Below, one piece after another: positions 1 to 9,109 of a stretch of 64,000 nucleotides of DNA. The translations under genes were made by a program, and so were the position numbers. The stretch's first letter is position 1; each line of letters starts with the position of its first letter. Below the pieces are notes generated by a model. That model saw only the letters and a list, made by a program, of their open reading frames with translations, ran no database searches and had not been told where the DNA came from. The DNA is taken from contig JAIUPN010000001.1 of the NCBI GenBank assembly GCA_020160755.1, positions 248,001 to 312,000 of the forward strand, written 5' to 3'. This DNA comes from Pseudomonadota bacterium (lineage in GTDB: Bacteria; Pseudomonadota; Alphaproteobacteria; Sphingomonadales; Sphingomonadaceae).

Positions 1-723
1 GGCCATCACCTCGATCGGCATACAGCCCTCGAAATAGGGCGTGTTCTTTTCCCAATCCTTGAATTCGGTCTTGTCGCCGTCGACGAGTCCCTGAACGAAG
101 CCGTGGTACTGGTCCTTGTCCATCGGGCAGTTGATATAATCCTTGCCGTCGCCGATCGGCCCGACCTTGTCCCAACGGCTCGCCATCCACGCGACGTCCA
201 TGTCGATGCTGTCGCGGTAGACGATGGGGGCAATGGCGTCGAAAAAGGCGAGCGCATCCTTGCCGGTCGCGTCGCCGATGCTGGAGGCGAGGCCGGCTGC
301 TGTGAGCGGGCCGGTGGCGACGATGGTCAGACCTTCGGCGGGCAGCGTGTCGATGCGTTCGCGAACGATGGTGATATTCGGATGCTGTTCAAGCGCGCGC
401 GTGACGCCGCCCGAAAAGAGGTCGCGATCGACCGCGAGCGCCGAGCCGGCGGGGACCTTGTGCACATCGGCCTCGCGCATGATGATCGAACCCAGCGTGC
501 GCATCTCTCGGTGGAGGAGGCCCACGGCGTTGCTGTCGCCGTCGTCGCTGCGAAAGCTGTTCGAACACACCATCTCGGCAAGCGCGTCGCCCTGATGCGC
601 CGGGGTCATATCGCCGCCGCCGCGCATTTCAGAGAGTCGCACGCGAAAACCGGCCTCGGCGAGTTGCCATGCGGCTTCGGATCCGGCGAGGCCGCCGCCG
701 ATGATGTGAATGTCGTGACCCAT
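1..723 (-). CDS. trmFO: TrmFO, folate/FAD-dependent tRNA uracil-54 C5-methyltransferase (partial, N-terminal 241 codons)
   Basis: The enzyme makes ribothymidine at position 54 of tRNA using methylenetetrahydrofolate and FADH2. The visible part starts [18 protein letters not shown], a dinucleotide-binding GxGxxG motif for FAD, and contains the family motif VCSNSFRSD near residue 52 (first conserved cysteine) and [12 protein letters not shown] at about 230-241 (second conserved cysteine, Cys234 here). The ATG at 721-723 is the first codon before the FAD motif. The gene runs off the left edge, so roughly the C-terminal half is missing. It is divergent from the YhhN gene. Identification is firm from the motifs; nothing looks broken. 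Confidence 0.95.
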   Translation of the reverse strand, partial: MGHDIHIIGGGLAGSEAAWQLAEAGFRVRLSEMRGGGDMTPAHQGDALAEMVCSNSFRSDDGDSNAVGLLHREMRTLGSIIMREADVHKVPAGSALAVDRDLFSGGVTRALEQHPNITIVRERIDTLPAEGLTIVATGPLTAAGLASSIGDATGKDALAFFDAIAPIVYRDSIDMDVAWMASRWDKVGPIGDGKDYINCPMDKDQYHGFVQGLVDGDKTEFKDWEKNTPYFEGCMPIEVMA

Positions 724-775
724 TTTACGCTATCCGTTGACTTGTACTTGTGGAGCCGCGCGCGCTGGTTGACTT

Positions 776-793
776 GCGCGGCAGTTGCCGCGC
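776..793. promoter_or_regulatory. 8-bp perfect inverted repeat in the trmFO/YhhN divergent gap
   Basis: GCGCGGCA (776-783) and TGCCGCGC (786-793) form a perfect inverted repeat with a 2-base centre. It lies between two divergent start codons, 40 bp upstream of the YhhN start. The gap also carries two direct copies of GTTGACTTG (736-744 and 768-776). An operator or a leader hairpin are both possible; no factor can be named. Confidence 0.35.
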
Positions 794-832
794 ACTAGGC
801 CCATTGAAAGCAAGATGCAAAGGGGGCGGACG

Positions 833-1498
833 ATGGGCGGCCAGCGGGATTGGGATCGGGCGCGGTGGCTGTGGTGGCTGGCGCTGGCTGGCGGGATCAG
901 CTTCTTCCTCGCCGTGTATCAGCGGCTCGACGGTCCGGCGATCTGGGCATGGAAGACGAGCGGAGTCGGCCTTCTGGCGCTGTGGGCCGCCGCGAATGCG
1001 CGCGAACGGAATGGCTGGCTGATCGCGGCGGCCCTGGGTTTCGGGGCGCTCGGCGACTGGCTGCTCGATGCCAAGGGTCTCGAAACCGGCGCGGTGGCTT
1101 TTGTGGTCGGGCATGTCATCGCGATTGGTCTGTACCTGACCAACCGACGGCCGCAGACGACGCCGTCGCAACGGCTGCTTGGCTGGTTGACGATGCCGGC
1201 GACGCTCGCGATTGTCTGGGCGATGCTGAGCCCCGCGCCGGGCTGGTGGCACGCCGCCGTCTATTCTCTGTTCGTCGCCGCGATGGCTGCGGCCGCCTGG
1301 ACCAGCCGCTTCCCACGTTATCGTACCGGGGTCGGCGCGATGCTGTTCCTCGCGAGCGACCTGTTCATTTTCGCGGGCGAGGGCGGGGTGATTTCGAAGG
1401 ACGTCAGGATGTGGCTCGTCTGGCCGCTCTATTTCGCCGGGCAGGCACTGATCGCCTGGGGCGTGGTCGGTACGCTGTCAAAAGAGGCGAAAGCCTAG
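833..1498 (+). CDS. YhhN/TMEM86 family integral membrane protein (putative lysoplasmalogenase)
   Basis: A protein of 221 residues made almost wholly of hydrophobic segments, with the family pattern GALGDWLLD in the first half and LFLASDLFIF in the second; these two acidic-containing membrane motifs are typical of YhhN/TMEM86 proteins. Characterised relatives hydrolyse the vinyl-ether bond of lysoplasmalogens, but bacterial substrates are mostly unknown, so the activity is inferred. I chose ATG 833 because AGGGGG sits 7 bases upstream; TTG 785 and ATG 815 are in frame but poorly spaced. The stop overlaps the stop of the convergent dioxygenase gene. Confidence 0.8.
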   Translation: MGGQRDWDRARWLWWLALAGGISFFLAVYQRLDGPAIWAWKTSGVGLLALWAAANARERNGWLIAAALGFGALGDWLLDAKGLETGAVAFVVGHVIAIGLYLTNRRPQTTPSQRLLGWLTMPATLAIVWAMLSPAPGWWHAAVYSLFVAAMAAAAWTSRFPRYRTGVGAMLFLASDLFIFAGEGGVISKDVRMWLVWPLYFAGQALIAWGVVGTLSKEAKA

Positions 1499-2340
1499 GC
1501 GCCGTCCCACGCGGCGATCGTCGTGCGGTGAAGCAGGCGGTCATAGCCGTCGTAACCGCCGGTCGCTCGGTGGAGAACCGAGCGATTGTCCCACATGATC
1601 AGCATGTCGGGTTCCCATTCGTGGCTATAGCGGAATTCCTCGCGGCCCTGCCACTGGATGAGTTCGTAGAGGAGCGGGAGTCCCTCGCTGTCGTCGAGCC
1701 CGTCGAAGCCGATAATATAGCCCGCGCAGCCGAACAGGCCGCGGCGGCCCGTTTCGGGATGTTCGCGGACGAAGGAATGGAGCTGTGTTTCGAGCGCTTC
1801 GTCGCCCGAACGGATGTCCATGCTGCGGTCCTTGTCGTTCGCGCCATACATGCCCGAGGGGGCGTAGCCGGCGCGCGCGCTGTGTATCGCCCTTAATCCC
1901 TCGACACGCGCGCGGAGATCGGCGGGCATCGCATCGAGCGCGGCGTGCTGGTTTGCAAATTCGGTATTGCCGCCGACCGGGGGAATCGTGATCCCGAACA
2001 GGCAGGTGCCCGCAGGCGGACGCGCCTGGAAGCTCCAGTCGCTGTGCCAGTTTTCGGCGAAAAGCGGCGCGGTCTCGTCCGCCTTGCGCTTCACCGCGAT
2101 AATGTGCTCGTGCCCCGGGATCGGGCGGATGAAGGGATCGTCGCCGAAACCGCCGAAATAGCCGGTGAAACGCTCGAGATCGTCCTCGCTCATCTTCTGG
2201 TGGGGAAAGGCGAGGACATGATAGTCGAGCCACGCGGCGCGTATTTCGGCGATGGTTCCGGGCGTGAGCGGCTGCGTCAGGTCGACGCCGGTGATGCGCG
2301 CGCCGCAGGCCTGACCGCTTGGGGTGATGGTGAGCGTCAT
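1495..2340 (-). CDS. TauD/TfdA family Fe(II)/2-oxoglutarate-dependent dioxygenase
   Basis: A 281-residue protein with the iron-binding facial triad: HSD at 99-101 (His99, Asp101) and His257 in SVLHRAT, plus Arg272 in LLHRTT, the usual 2-oxoglutarate contact. The family includes taurine dioxygenase, 2,4-D dioxygenase and alkylsulfatases. No sulfonate transporter or regulator lies nearby, so the substrate cannot be assigned and tauD would be over-annotation. Start ATG 2340 gives the usual family length; the open frame extends about 75 codons further upstream, but that part has no resemblance to the family. Confidence 0.88.
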   Translation of the reverse strand: MTLTITPSGQACGARITGVDLTQPLTPGTIAEIRAAWLDYHVLAFPHQKMSEDDLERFTGYFGGFGDDPFIRPIPGHEHIIAVKRKADETAPLFAENWHSDWSFQARPPAGTCLFGITIPPVGGNTEFANQHAALDAMPADLRARVEGLRAIHSARAGYAPSGMYGANDKDRSMDIRSGDEALETQLHSFVREHPETGRRGLFGCAGYIIGFDGLDDSEGLPLLYELIQWQGREEFRYSHEWEPDMLIMWDNRSVLHRATGGYDGYDRLLHRTTIAAWDGA

Positions 2341-2504
2341 GGGGCGATGCTGCGCCGTTTGCGGCGCGCGGTCAATCGGGAGCGCCAGGCTGCCCCGAAA
2401 TGTCGCCGAACCGACACGCCGGGAGCTCGATGAGCTCGGCAGTTCAGCCAAGCGCCATCTTTGCCTCCCTAATTTCGGTCGAGGGGGCAAGACGGAGAAG
2501 ACAG

Positions 2505-2876
2505 ATGTTCTTGCTAAAAAGACTGGCGTTGACCGCACTGATCGGTGCCAGCACCGTTGCGGCACTGCCCGCAGAGGCGGAGGCGCGCGACCGCCATCAC
2601 CGGCACTCCTATTACAGTGATCGGGACCATGATCGGTATCGCGACTATCGGCGCGATAACCGCCGCGACTACCGGCGTAATCATTATCGCGGGGACCGCC
2701 GCTATTATTGCAAGCGCGGGAGCGGAACCACCGGCCTGATCGTCGGCGGCGCCGCCGGCGCGCTGCTCGGACGAGAGGTCGACCGTTACGGCGACCGCCT
2801 TCCCGGCACGATTATCGGCGGTGCCGCGGGTGCGCTGATCGGACGCGAGATCGACCGCGGCGGCCGTCGCTGTTAA
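2505..2876 (+). CDS. Secreted glycine-zipper (17 kDa antigen-like) protein
   Basis: A 123-residue protein with an N-terminal signal peptide ending near AEA (about residue 26), then a segment of about 40 residues dominated by Arg, Asp, Tyr and His, then two glycine-zipper repeats, GLIVGGAAGALLGREVD and GTIIGGAAGALIGREID. Glycine-zipper 2TM proteins of this kind sit in the outer membrane or periplasm. There is no lipobox cysteine. The start at ATG 2505 is preceded by GGAGAAGA. Function unknown; the Arg/Tyr-rich linker is the distinctive part. Confidence 0.8.
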   Translation: MFLLKRLALTALIGASTVAALPAEAEARDRHHRHSYYSDRDHDRYRDYRRDNRRDYRRNHYRGDRRYYCKRGSGTTGLIVGGAAGALLGREVDRYGDRLPGTIIGGAAGALIGREIDRGGRRC

Positions 2877-3042
2877 TTCGGCGATAGCTTCGGGGGTGAC
2901 GCCCGCACCGTGCGTGTCAAATGGCTCGCGCTGGTGCGGCGTCTGCCGAGACGCCGATATCGGCCCGATTGCCCTCGCCGAATATCGCGGTAGAGTGCAC
3001 ATCATGGCAGGAGCTTTCCTGTCGTCGATGTGGAGGTCGCAG

Positions 3043-3603
3043 ATGAAAAGCCCGATGAAATTCGCGATGGCGGCCAGTCTCGGCCTCGCTCTGGCCGTTG
3101 TTCCGGCGTCGGGCATCGCCGCGCTTCAGCAGGGCGCGAAGGCGCCCGACTTCACGCTCAAGGCCGCGCAGGGAGGCAAGCCGTTCACCCTGTCGCTGAA
3201 GCAGACGCTCCGAAACGGACCAGTGGTGCTCTATTTCTTTCCCGCCGCCTTTACGCCGGGCTGCACGGTCGAGGCGCACCTGTTCGCCGAAGCGAGCGAC
3301 GACTTCAACCGGCAGGGCGCGCGCGTCATTGGTGTGACGGCGGGTAATATCGAGCGGGTCGCGGAATTTTCGAAGTCGGAATGCCGCGACAAGTTCGCGG
3401 TCGCGGCCGACCCCGGTGCGACGGTCGCGGCAAAATATGATTCAACGATGCGGCGTCCCGACGGAACCATGCTTTCCAACCGGACATCTTATGTCATCGC
3501 ACCTAATGGCACGATCCTGATGAGCTATACCGATCCCAAGCCACAGGCGCATATCGAAAAGTCGATGGCTGCGGTTCGTGCATGGAGGGCGAAGCTCCGT
3601 TAA
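3043..3603 (+). CDS. Exported peroxiredoxin (AhpC/TSA, BCP/PrxQ-like)
   Basis: A thiol peroxidase of 186 residues. The peroxidatic cysteine is Cys74 in FTPGCTVEAH; a second cysteine, Cys114 in SECRDKF, is a candidate resolving residue. A signal peptide (MKSPMKFAMAASLGLALAVV, ending about residue 27) predicts a periplasmic location, unlike the cytoplasmic BCP proteins. Start ATG 3043 has GGAGG 6 bases upstream; the frame is open further upstream but lacks a better ribosome site. It probably reduces peroxides in the envelope; the electron donor is not evident from the neighbours. Confidence 0.88.
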   Translation: MKSPMKFAMAASLGLALAVVPASGIAALQQGAKAPDFTLKAAQGGKPFTLSLKQTLRNGPVVLYFFPAAFTPGCTVEAHLFAEASDDFNRQGARVIGVTAGNIERVAEFSKSECRDKFAVAADPGATVAAKYDSTMRRPDGTMLSNRTSYVIAPNGTILMSYTDPKPQAHIEKSMAAVRAWRAKLR

Positions 3604-3636
3604 CCGGGAAGGCGGACGGCTGCGGCCGATCTGACG

Positions 3637-3945
3637 TCAGTCGCGTCGTTGCAGACTCACCACCGCATGAATTGGCAGTTCCGCATAAATGTGCGGGAAC
3701 AACTCGCCCTCGCGCGCGGGCTCCCATCGGATCGCGTCGCCGAGGAGGAGCAGGTCCACCTCGGCGATCATCAGGCAGGTCTGGCCTGCGAAATGCTTTG
3801 CGATCGTCGCTTCGAGCTGTTCGGCGGTCGACAGGTGGATATAGCCGTCGGCGATATCCACCGGCGCCCCGCGAAACACGCGTTCGCGCTCGAAATCGGC
3901 CCATTGCTGCTGCGTCAGCACCTTGAAGGCCGTCGAGGCGGTCAT
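3637..3945 (-). CDS. DUF952 family protein
   Basis: A small protein of 102 residues with the DUF952 pattern: [17 protein letters not shown] early, then [19 protein letters not shown] and [11 protein letters not shown]. The family is widespread and uncharacterised. Its ATG overlaps the gyrA stop codon (ATGA, 3942-3945), so it is probably translated by coupling from the gyrA message. Complete, with no sign of decay. Confidence 0.85.
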   Translation of the reverse strand: MTASTAFKVLTQQQWADFERERVFRGAPVDIADGYIHLSTAEQLEATIAKHFAGQTCLMIAEVDLLLLGDAIRWEPAREGELFPHIYAELPIHAVVSLQRRD

Positions 3946-6677
3946 TCGGGCGCGGTCTCGGTCGGGGTTTCGGCTTCGGGGGCCTCGCCTTCGCCAGCTT
4001 CCACACCTTCGATTTCTTCCTCGTCGCTTTCCTCGATCAGCGCCGCAGAGACGACATGCTCGTCCTTCGCGACATCGAACAGACGCACACCCGCCGAACC
4101 GCGCCCGATAACGCGCATCGAATCGAGGCCCATGCGGATCAGCTTGGCCTGGTCGGTGACCAGCATAAGCTGATGCACCTTGGTAGCGGGGAAGCTCGCG
4201 ACCACCGGCCCGTTGCGGCCGATATTGTCGATGTTGGTGATCCCCTGACCACCGCGACCGGTGCGACGATATTCATAGGCCGACGACAGCTTGCCGTAAC
4301 CATTGGCGCAGACCGTCAGGATGAACTCTTCGCGCGCGGCGAGTTCGGCCATGCGGTCGCCATCGAGCGTCGGTTCGTTCTCGTTGTCCTTCCACGGCGC
4401 GGCGCGTAGATAGGCTTCGCGCTCCTCGCTGGTCGTACCGACCTTGTGCAGGATCGATAGCGAGATGACCTCGTCGCCGTCGGCGAGACGCATACCGCGC
4501 ACGCCGGTCGAGTTGCGGCTCTGGAACTCGCGGACATCGTCGCCGGCGAAGCGGATCGCCTTGCCCTGACGCGTCGCGAGCAGCACGTCGTCGCTTTCGT
4601 CGAGCAACGCGACGCCGATCAGGCGGTCGTCCTCGTCCTCGCCCTCGAACTTCATCGCGATCTTGCCGTTCGAGGGCACGTTGGTGAAGGCGTCCATGCT
4701 GTTACGACGCACATTGCCCTTCGCGGTTGCGAACATGACGTGCAGCTTGCCCCATTCGGCCTCGTCCTCCGGCAGAGGCAGCACGGTCGAGATTGTTTCG
4801 TCCTTGCCGAGCGGCAGCAGGTTGATCATCGGACGACCGCGCGTCGCCGGTCCGCCCTCGGGCAGGCGCCACACTTTCATGCGGTAGACCTTGCCGAGGG
4901 TCGAGAAGAAGAGAACCGGGGTGTGCGTCGAGGTGACGAACAATTCGGTGACGACGTCCTCGTCCTTGGTCGCCATGCCGGCGCGGCCCTTGCCGCCGCG
5001 GCGCTGGGCGCGGAAGGTGTCGAGCGGCGTGCGCTTGATATAGCCGTCGAGGGTGACGGTAACCACCATCTCCTCGCGCTCGATCAGATCCTCGTCGTCG
5101 ATGCCGTCGGCGGCGGGCGCCAGCTGCGTCCGGCGCGGCTTGGCGAACTCGTCGCGCACCGCGACCAGCTCTTCGCGCATCACGACATAGAGTTTCTCGC
5201 GGTCGGCAAGGATCGAAAGCAGTTCCTCAATCTCGCTCGCCAGCTCCTTGAGTTCATTCCCGATATCGTCGCGGCCGAGCGCCGTCAGGCGGTGCAGGCG
5301 GAGGTCGAGGATCGCCTTCACCTGAATTTCCGACAGGCGATAGCTCGAACTGTCGTCCATTTCGCCGTCGATCGCCTCGACGAGGCGGATATAGGGCGCG
5401 ATGTCGCCGATCGGCCATTCGCGCGCGAGCAACGCATCGCGCGCCGCCGCGGGGCTCGACGAGCCGCGGATGATGCGGACGACTTCGTCGAGATTGCTGA
5501 CCGCTACGACGAGACCGAGCAAGATATGCGCGCGGTCGCGCGCCTTGGCGAGTTCGAACTTGCAGCGGCGGGTGATCACCTCTTCGCGGAAGGCGATGAA
5601 CGCCTCGAGAATCGTCTTCAGCCCCATCATCTCGGGGCGCCCACCGCGGATCGCGAGCATATTGGCGGGGAAGCTAGACTGTGCCGGCGTGTGGCGCCAG
5701 AGCTGGTTGAGCACGACTTCGGCGGTCGCGTCGCGCTTCAGTTCGATGACGACGCGCACGCCCTCGCGGTTCGATTCGTCGCGGATGTCGGCGACGCCCT
5801 CGATGCGCTTGTCGCGCGCGGCTTCGGCGATCTTTTCGACGAGACCCGACTTGCCGACCTGAAAGGGGATTGCCGTCAGCACGATCGACTGGCGGTCACC
5901 GCGCCCTTCCTCGATCACGTAGGTCGAACGCATCATGATCGAGCCGCGGCCCGTGGCATAGGCGAGGCGAGCGCCGCCCTGACCCAGCATCATCGCGCCG
6001 GTCGGGAAATCGGGACCCGGAATGATCGCCATCAGGTCGTCGAGGGTAATTTCGGGATTGTCGATCGTCGCCAGCGTCGCGTTGATCACTTCGCCGAGGT
6101 TATGTGGCGGAATGTTCGTCGCCATGCCGACCGCAATCCCGCCCGCGCCGTTGACGAGCAGATTGGGATAGCGTGCGGGAAGGACCGTCGGTTCGGATTC
6201 CGACCCGTCGTAGTTGGGCTGGAAGTCGACGGTGTCCTTGTCGAGATCGCCGAGCAGCGTGTTCGCGACCTTGGCGAGGCGCGATTCGGTATAACGCATC
6301 GCCGCCGGCGGATCGGGATCCATCGAGCCGAAATTGCCCTGGCCGTCGACGAGCGGAACGCTCATCGACCAGTCCTGCGTCATGCGCGCGAGCGCTTCGT
6401 AGATCGAGCTGTCGCCGTGCGGGTGATATTTACCCATCACGTCGCCGACGATGCGCGCCGACTTGCGATAGGGGCGTCCGGCGACATAGCCGCTCTCGAA
6501 CGCCGAATAGAGGATGCGGCGGTGCACCGGCTTCAACCCGTCGCGCACGTCGGGGAGCGCGCGGCTGACGATCACGCTCATCGCGTAATCGAGATAGGAC
6601 GTCTTCATTTCATCGACGATGTTGATCGACGACACGCCATCCTCGGACGGCTGCATAGGCGTATTTTCTTCGGTCAA
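3942..6677 (-). CDS. gyrA: DNA gyrase subunit A
   Basis: The breakage-reunion subunit of DNA gyrase, 911 residues, of normal length. The active-site tyrosine is Tyr129 in AMRYTESRL. The quinolone-resistance region reads [11 protein letters not shown]: the E. coli Ser83 equivalent is Ser90 (unmutated) and the Asp87 equivalent is Glu94, keeping the acidic charge. The GyrA-box [10 protein letters not shown] is present, followed by the beta-propeller C-terminal domain and an acidic tail. The longest start is TTG 6677; ATG 6656 (residue 8) is an equally reasonable alternative, since neither has a strong ribosome site. The DUF952 gene follows with a 4-base overlap. Confidence 0.97.
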   Translation of the reverse strand: MTEENTPMQPSEDGVSSINIVDEMKTSYLDYAMSVIVSRALPDVRDGLKPVHRRILYSAFESGYVAGRPYRKSARIVGDVMGKYHPHGDSSIYEALARMTQDWSMSVPLVDGQGNFGSMDPDPPAAMRYTESRLAKVANTLLGDLDKDTVDFQPNYDGSESEPTVLPARYPNLLVNGAGGIAVGMATNIPPHNLGEVINATLATIDNPEITLDDLMAIIPGPDFPTGAMMLGQGGARLAYATGRGSIMMRSTYVIEEGRGDRQSIVLTAIPFQVGKSGLVEKIAEAARDKRIEGVADIRDESNREGVRVVIELKRDATAEVVLNQLWRHTPAQSSFPANMLAIRGGRPEMMGLKTILEAFIAFREEVITRRCKFELAKARDRAHILLGLVVAVSNLDEVVRIIRGSSSPAAARDALLAREWPIGDIAPYIRLVEAIDGEMDDSSSYRLSEIQVKAILDLRLHRLTALGRDDIGNELKELASEIEELLSILADREKLYVVMREELVAVRDEFAKPRRTQLAPAADGIDDEDLIEREEMVVTVTLDGYIKRTPLDTFRAQRRGGKGRAGMATKDEDVVTELFVTSTHTPVLFFSTLGKVYRMKVWRLPEGGPATRGRPMINLLPLGKDETISTVLPLPEDEAEWGKLHVMFATAKGNVRRNSMDAFTNVPSNGKIAMKFEGEDEDDRLIGVALLDESDDVLLATRQGKAIRFAGDDVREFQSRNSTGVRGMRLADGDEVISLSILHKVGTTSEEREAYLRAAPWKDNENEPTLDGDRMAELAAREEFILTVCANGYGKLSSAYEYRRTGRGGQGITNIDNIGRNGPVVASFPATKVHQLMLVTDQAKLIRMGLDSMRVIGRGSAGVRLFDVAKDEHVVSAALIEESDEEEIEGVEAGEGEAPEAETPTETAPE

Positions 6678-6912
6678 GACCCGGCCTTTTTCTGCTCTTT
6701 CGGGAGATGAATTTGGCCTAGCCGATGGCGGGTGGAAAGACCAGCGATTCGGTCATTTTCCGGCCATTTTTTTGTGGTCTGAAAAGGCGGCAAACGCCAA
6801 GGAAAATAGGGTGAAGCCGTGACGTCAACGCGCGTCGCCGCGGGGCTTGCCAATCGTCTGTTCGGCCGTAAAGCTGCGCTGCGATGACCGCTGCTGAAAA
6901 ACCGTTGCTCCG
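6678..6912. promoter_or_regulatory. Divergent intergenic region between gyrA and the nucleotidyltransferase-like gene
   Basis: This 235-base stretch separates two divergent genes and must hold the gyrA promoter. It is locally AT-richer than its surroundings around 6755-6810, where a run of seven T (near 6767) lies. I can pick no convincing -35/-10 pair or operator by eye, and there is no ORF with coding character. Confidence 0.35.
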
Positions 6913-8127
6913 ATGGCTCTGATTGCGCTGGTTGGCGCCAGTGAAACGCTTCCCGACGGGTCGCTCCGCGCGCTCGTCACGGTCGCGGGAGAAACCCTGA
7001 TCGAGCGGCAGGCCGCGCGCCTTTCCGACGTCGGTGTGGCGCACATTGCGGTTGCCGTGGGTGCGGTTCCTGCGGAGTTGCTGGCGACCTGCGATCGCAT
7101 TCGCCGCCGCGGGGTCAAGGTGACCCCCGTGCGAGCCGCGCCCGACCTGATGGGACTGGTGGAGGAGGATGACCGGATCATCCTCGTTGCCGACGGGCTG
7201 CGTGCGGGTGGGACACATTATGCCGCGATTGCCCGGCCCGGATCGCCCGCGATCCTTGTGACCGGCGACACCCCGCTGACGCAGGCATTCGAGCGGATCG
7301 ACGCGACGCGCCGCTGGGGCGGGCTTGCGTGCATATCGGACACGATGGTCGCCGAACTGGCGGCGATGCCCGGCGAGTGGGACATGATGCTGACCTTGCT
7401 GCGGCTCGCGGTGCAATCGGGCGCGCGGCGGCTCTATTGCGAACCCGCGCTGTTCGAGCAGGGCGAGATCGCGATCGTCACCGACCGTCCGACCGCAGCG
7501 CTGATCGAACAGTCGAGCTTGCAGCAGGTCGAATATGGCGGCATGGGACTGGGCCGATCGGCGATCATGATGCCGCTGATCCGGCTCGCGGGTCCGCTGA
7601 TCGTCAAGTCGCCGAAGACCGCGCGCTACCTGCCCTATGTCACCGCCCTTTTGTGGGTTGCTGTCGGTTTGCTTGCCGCAAGCGGACTGGCGGCGGCGGG
7701 CGCGCTGTTGGCGATAATCGGCGGGCTGGCGCTGGCGGCGATGCGATTCCTGTCGGCTTTTCGCGCCGAAAGCGCGGCGCAGGACCGGGCGCGCGACGTG
7801 ATCCGGGGCTTTGCGTGGGTGCTGCTCGCGATCTTCCCCTGGCTGTTGTCGCTCGCCGGTCCCGAGCACAGGATGCCGCCGTTTTCGGAAGCCGCGCTCG
7901 CGCCATGCCTCGCCGCGACGATCCTGCTGGCGCGCGCGCTGTACGAAGATTCGGGCGAAAAGAGGCGCTTCCACTGGCTGCTTCCCGATGCCGATGAGGC
8001 GTGGATATTGCTGGCGCCCGCGCTGCTGTTTGGCTTCGCTCCGCTGATGTTCGCGATCCTCCCCCTGCTCGCGCTGTTCCAGATCCTTCTCTGGCTGCGG
8101 CTCGCGCGGCGTCCGGAAGCGCGCTAG
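6913..8127 (+). CDS. Nucleotidyltransferase-like domain fused to a multi-pass membrane domain, unknown function
   Basis: A 404-residue protein in two parts. Residues 1 to about 225 look like a sugar-nucleotide or MobA-type nucleotidyltransferase fold: an early hydrophobic strand MALIALVGAS, then LVTVAGETLIERQAARL, then an acidic centre EEDDRIILVADGL. Residues from about 235 onward contain several hydrophobic segments, for instance VTALLWVAVGLLAASGLAAAG and a C-terminal LLFGFAPLMFAILPLLALFQ. The organisation recalls proteins in which a cytidylyltransferase is joined to a CDP-alcohol phosphatidyltransferase, but I see neither the GxGTR loop of active transferases nor the DGxxAR...D motif of phosphatidyltransferases. 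Start ATG 6913 is the first in frame. Confidence 0.6.
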   Translation: MALIALVGASETLPDGSLRALVTVAGETLIERQAARLSDVGVAHIAVAVGAVPAELLATCDRIRRRGVKVTPVRAAPDLMGLVEEDDRIILVADGLRAGGTHYAAIARPGSPAILVTGDTPLTQAFERIDATRRWGGLACISDTMVAELAAMPGEWDMMLTLLRLAVQSGARRLYCEPALFEQGEIAIVTDRPTAALIEQSSLQQVEYGGMGLGRSAIMMPLIRLAGPLIVKSPKTARYLPYVTALLWVAVGLLAASGLAAAGALLAIIGGLALAAMRFLSAFRAESAAQDRARDVIRGFAWVLLAIFPWLLSLAGPEHRMPPFSEAALAPCLAATILLARALYEDSGEKRRFHWLLPDADEAWILLAPALLFGFAPLMFAILPLLALFQILLWLRLARRPEAR

Positions 8128-8145
8128 AACAATGGCCTTGAAGGT

Positions 8146-8159
8146 TTAAGGCCTATTAA
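8146..8159. promoter_or_regulatory. CtrA-like half-site pair (TTAA-N6-TTAA)
   Basis: TTAA (8146-8149) and TTAA (8156-8159, followed by C) are separated by six bases, just upstream of the operon that starts at 8180. The alphaproteobacterial cell-cycle regulator CtrA recognises TTAA-N7-TTAA, so this is one base short of the consensus. It is only 20 bases from the start codon, which would suit repression. Confidence 0.3.
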
Positions 8160-8179
8160 CGCCATGCTGCTATTGGCGG

Positions 8180-9109
8180 ATGCGCATGAGTGAATCCGTC
8201 TCCTCACCCGGCATCGATCCGCCGTCGCCGACACTGTCGGCGCGCCTGCACGAGCTGGCGGATTATTTTGCCGCGCCTGCTGCGGGGCGGCTCACCGAGG
8301 AGCAACGTGCACTGTCGCTCGGGATCGCGCGCCGTCTGGTCGTCGACGTTGCCGCGCGCCTTGACCCCCAAATCGATCCTGCTGGCTTGTGGGGCGAGTG
8401 GCTGCGCGGCGGATTGCCTTGCGCGGCAAGGCTCGCGGGCATCTGTTTCGCGCGCAGCGAAGAGCATCGCTGGCGTGAGCAATCGGCGCAGCGGTCGAGT
8501 CCGCCGCCTGTCCTGTCCGAACCCGCTGCATCGAACGCGGAGGCGCCCACGGTCGGCGAGCCGTTGTCCGAGGTCGGGCGGGCCTATCTGGCGCTCCAGA
8601 TCGCCGATCGCCGCCGGTTCGACGCGTTGGGCCATCCGGCGCTTGCCGTCGCGGACATCGACGAAGAAATTTTCCGGGCGCTCCTGCTCGACATCGCAGC
8701 CTGGCGGCTGGCCGAAGTGAGCAAGGACGGGAAACGCGCCAGTGAACTGGGAGAGGCGGTACGGGCCGCGACCGAGCGGCACGCGCAAGAAGCGGGGATC
8801 ACTCGTGCGGGCGCAGCCTATAGCGACGCGCTCGGTGCTGCACGGCCCGATGCGGCCGCTGCCGCCATCGCACGACACGACTGGCCGACGCTGATCGCGC
8901 TGGCCGCGGCGTCGCATCGTCGCGCCTATGACGATATGGCCGTCGCGCTGATGACCACCGAAACCGCCGCGCTGCCGTCGCTGCTGGCGCCGCTCCGCCT
9001 CGACCATGCTGCGCTCGCGCCGCTTGAGGCCTCGCTCGCCATGTTGCCGGCGCGTGCGGTGAGCGCAGCGGACTATGGCAATTATCCTGCATCGGGGCAG
9101 GCGCGATGA
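8180..9109 (+). CDS. Conserved hypothetical protein, partner of the downstream kinase-like gene
   Basis: A protein of 309 residues, Ala- and Arg-rich, predicted mostly helical, with no signal peptide or membrane segment. A Pro/Ser/Ala-rich linker around residues 100-125 divides it into two helical parts. Its TGA overlaps the next ATG (ATGA, 9106-9109), so the two products are probably made together and may act together. ATG 8180 and ATG 8186 are both possible starts. The helical content and pairing with a kinase-like protein are loosely reminiscent of DUF2336 proteins, but I cannot confirm a domain. Confidence 0.6.
   Translation: MRMSESVSSPGIDPPSPTLSARLHELADYFAAPAAGRLTEEQRALSLGIARRLVVDVAARLDPQIDPAGLWGEWLRGGLPCAARLAGICFARSEEHRWREQSAQRSSPPPVLSEPAASNAEAPTVGEPLSEVGRAYLALQIADRRRFDALGHPALAVADIDEEIFRALLLDIAAWRLAEVSKDGKRASELGEAVRAATERHAQEAGITRAGAAYSDALGAARPDAAAAAIARHDWPTLIALAAASHRRAYDDMAVALMTTETAALPSLLAPLRLDHAALAPLEASLAMLPARAVSAADYGNYPASGQAR

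Noticed and set aside
4740..6710. Long plus-strand open frame opposite gyrA
   Set aside because: Antisense shadow of gyrA with low-complexity composition.
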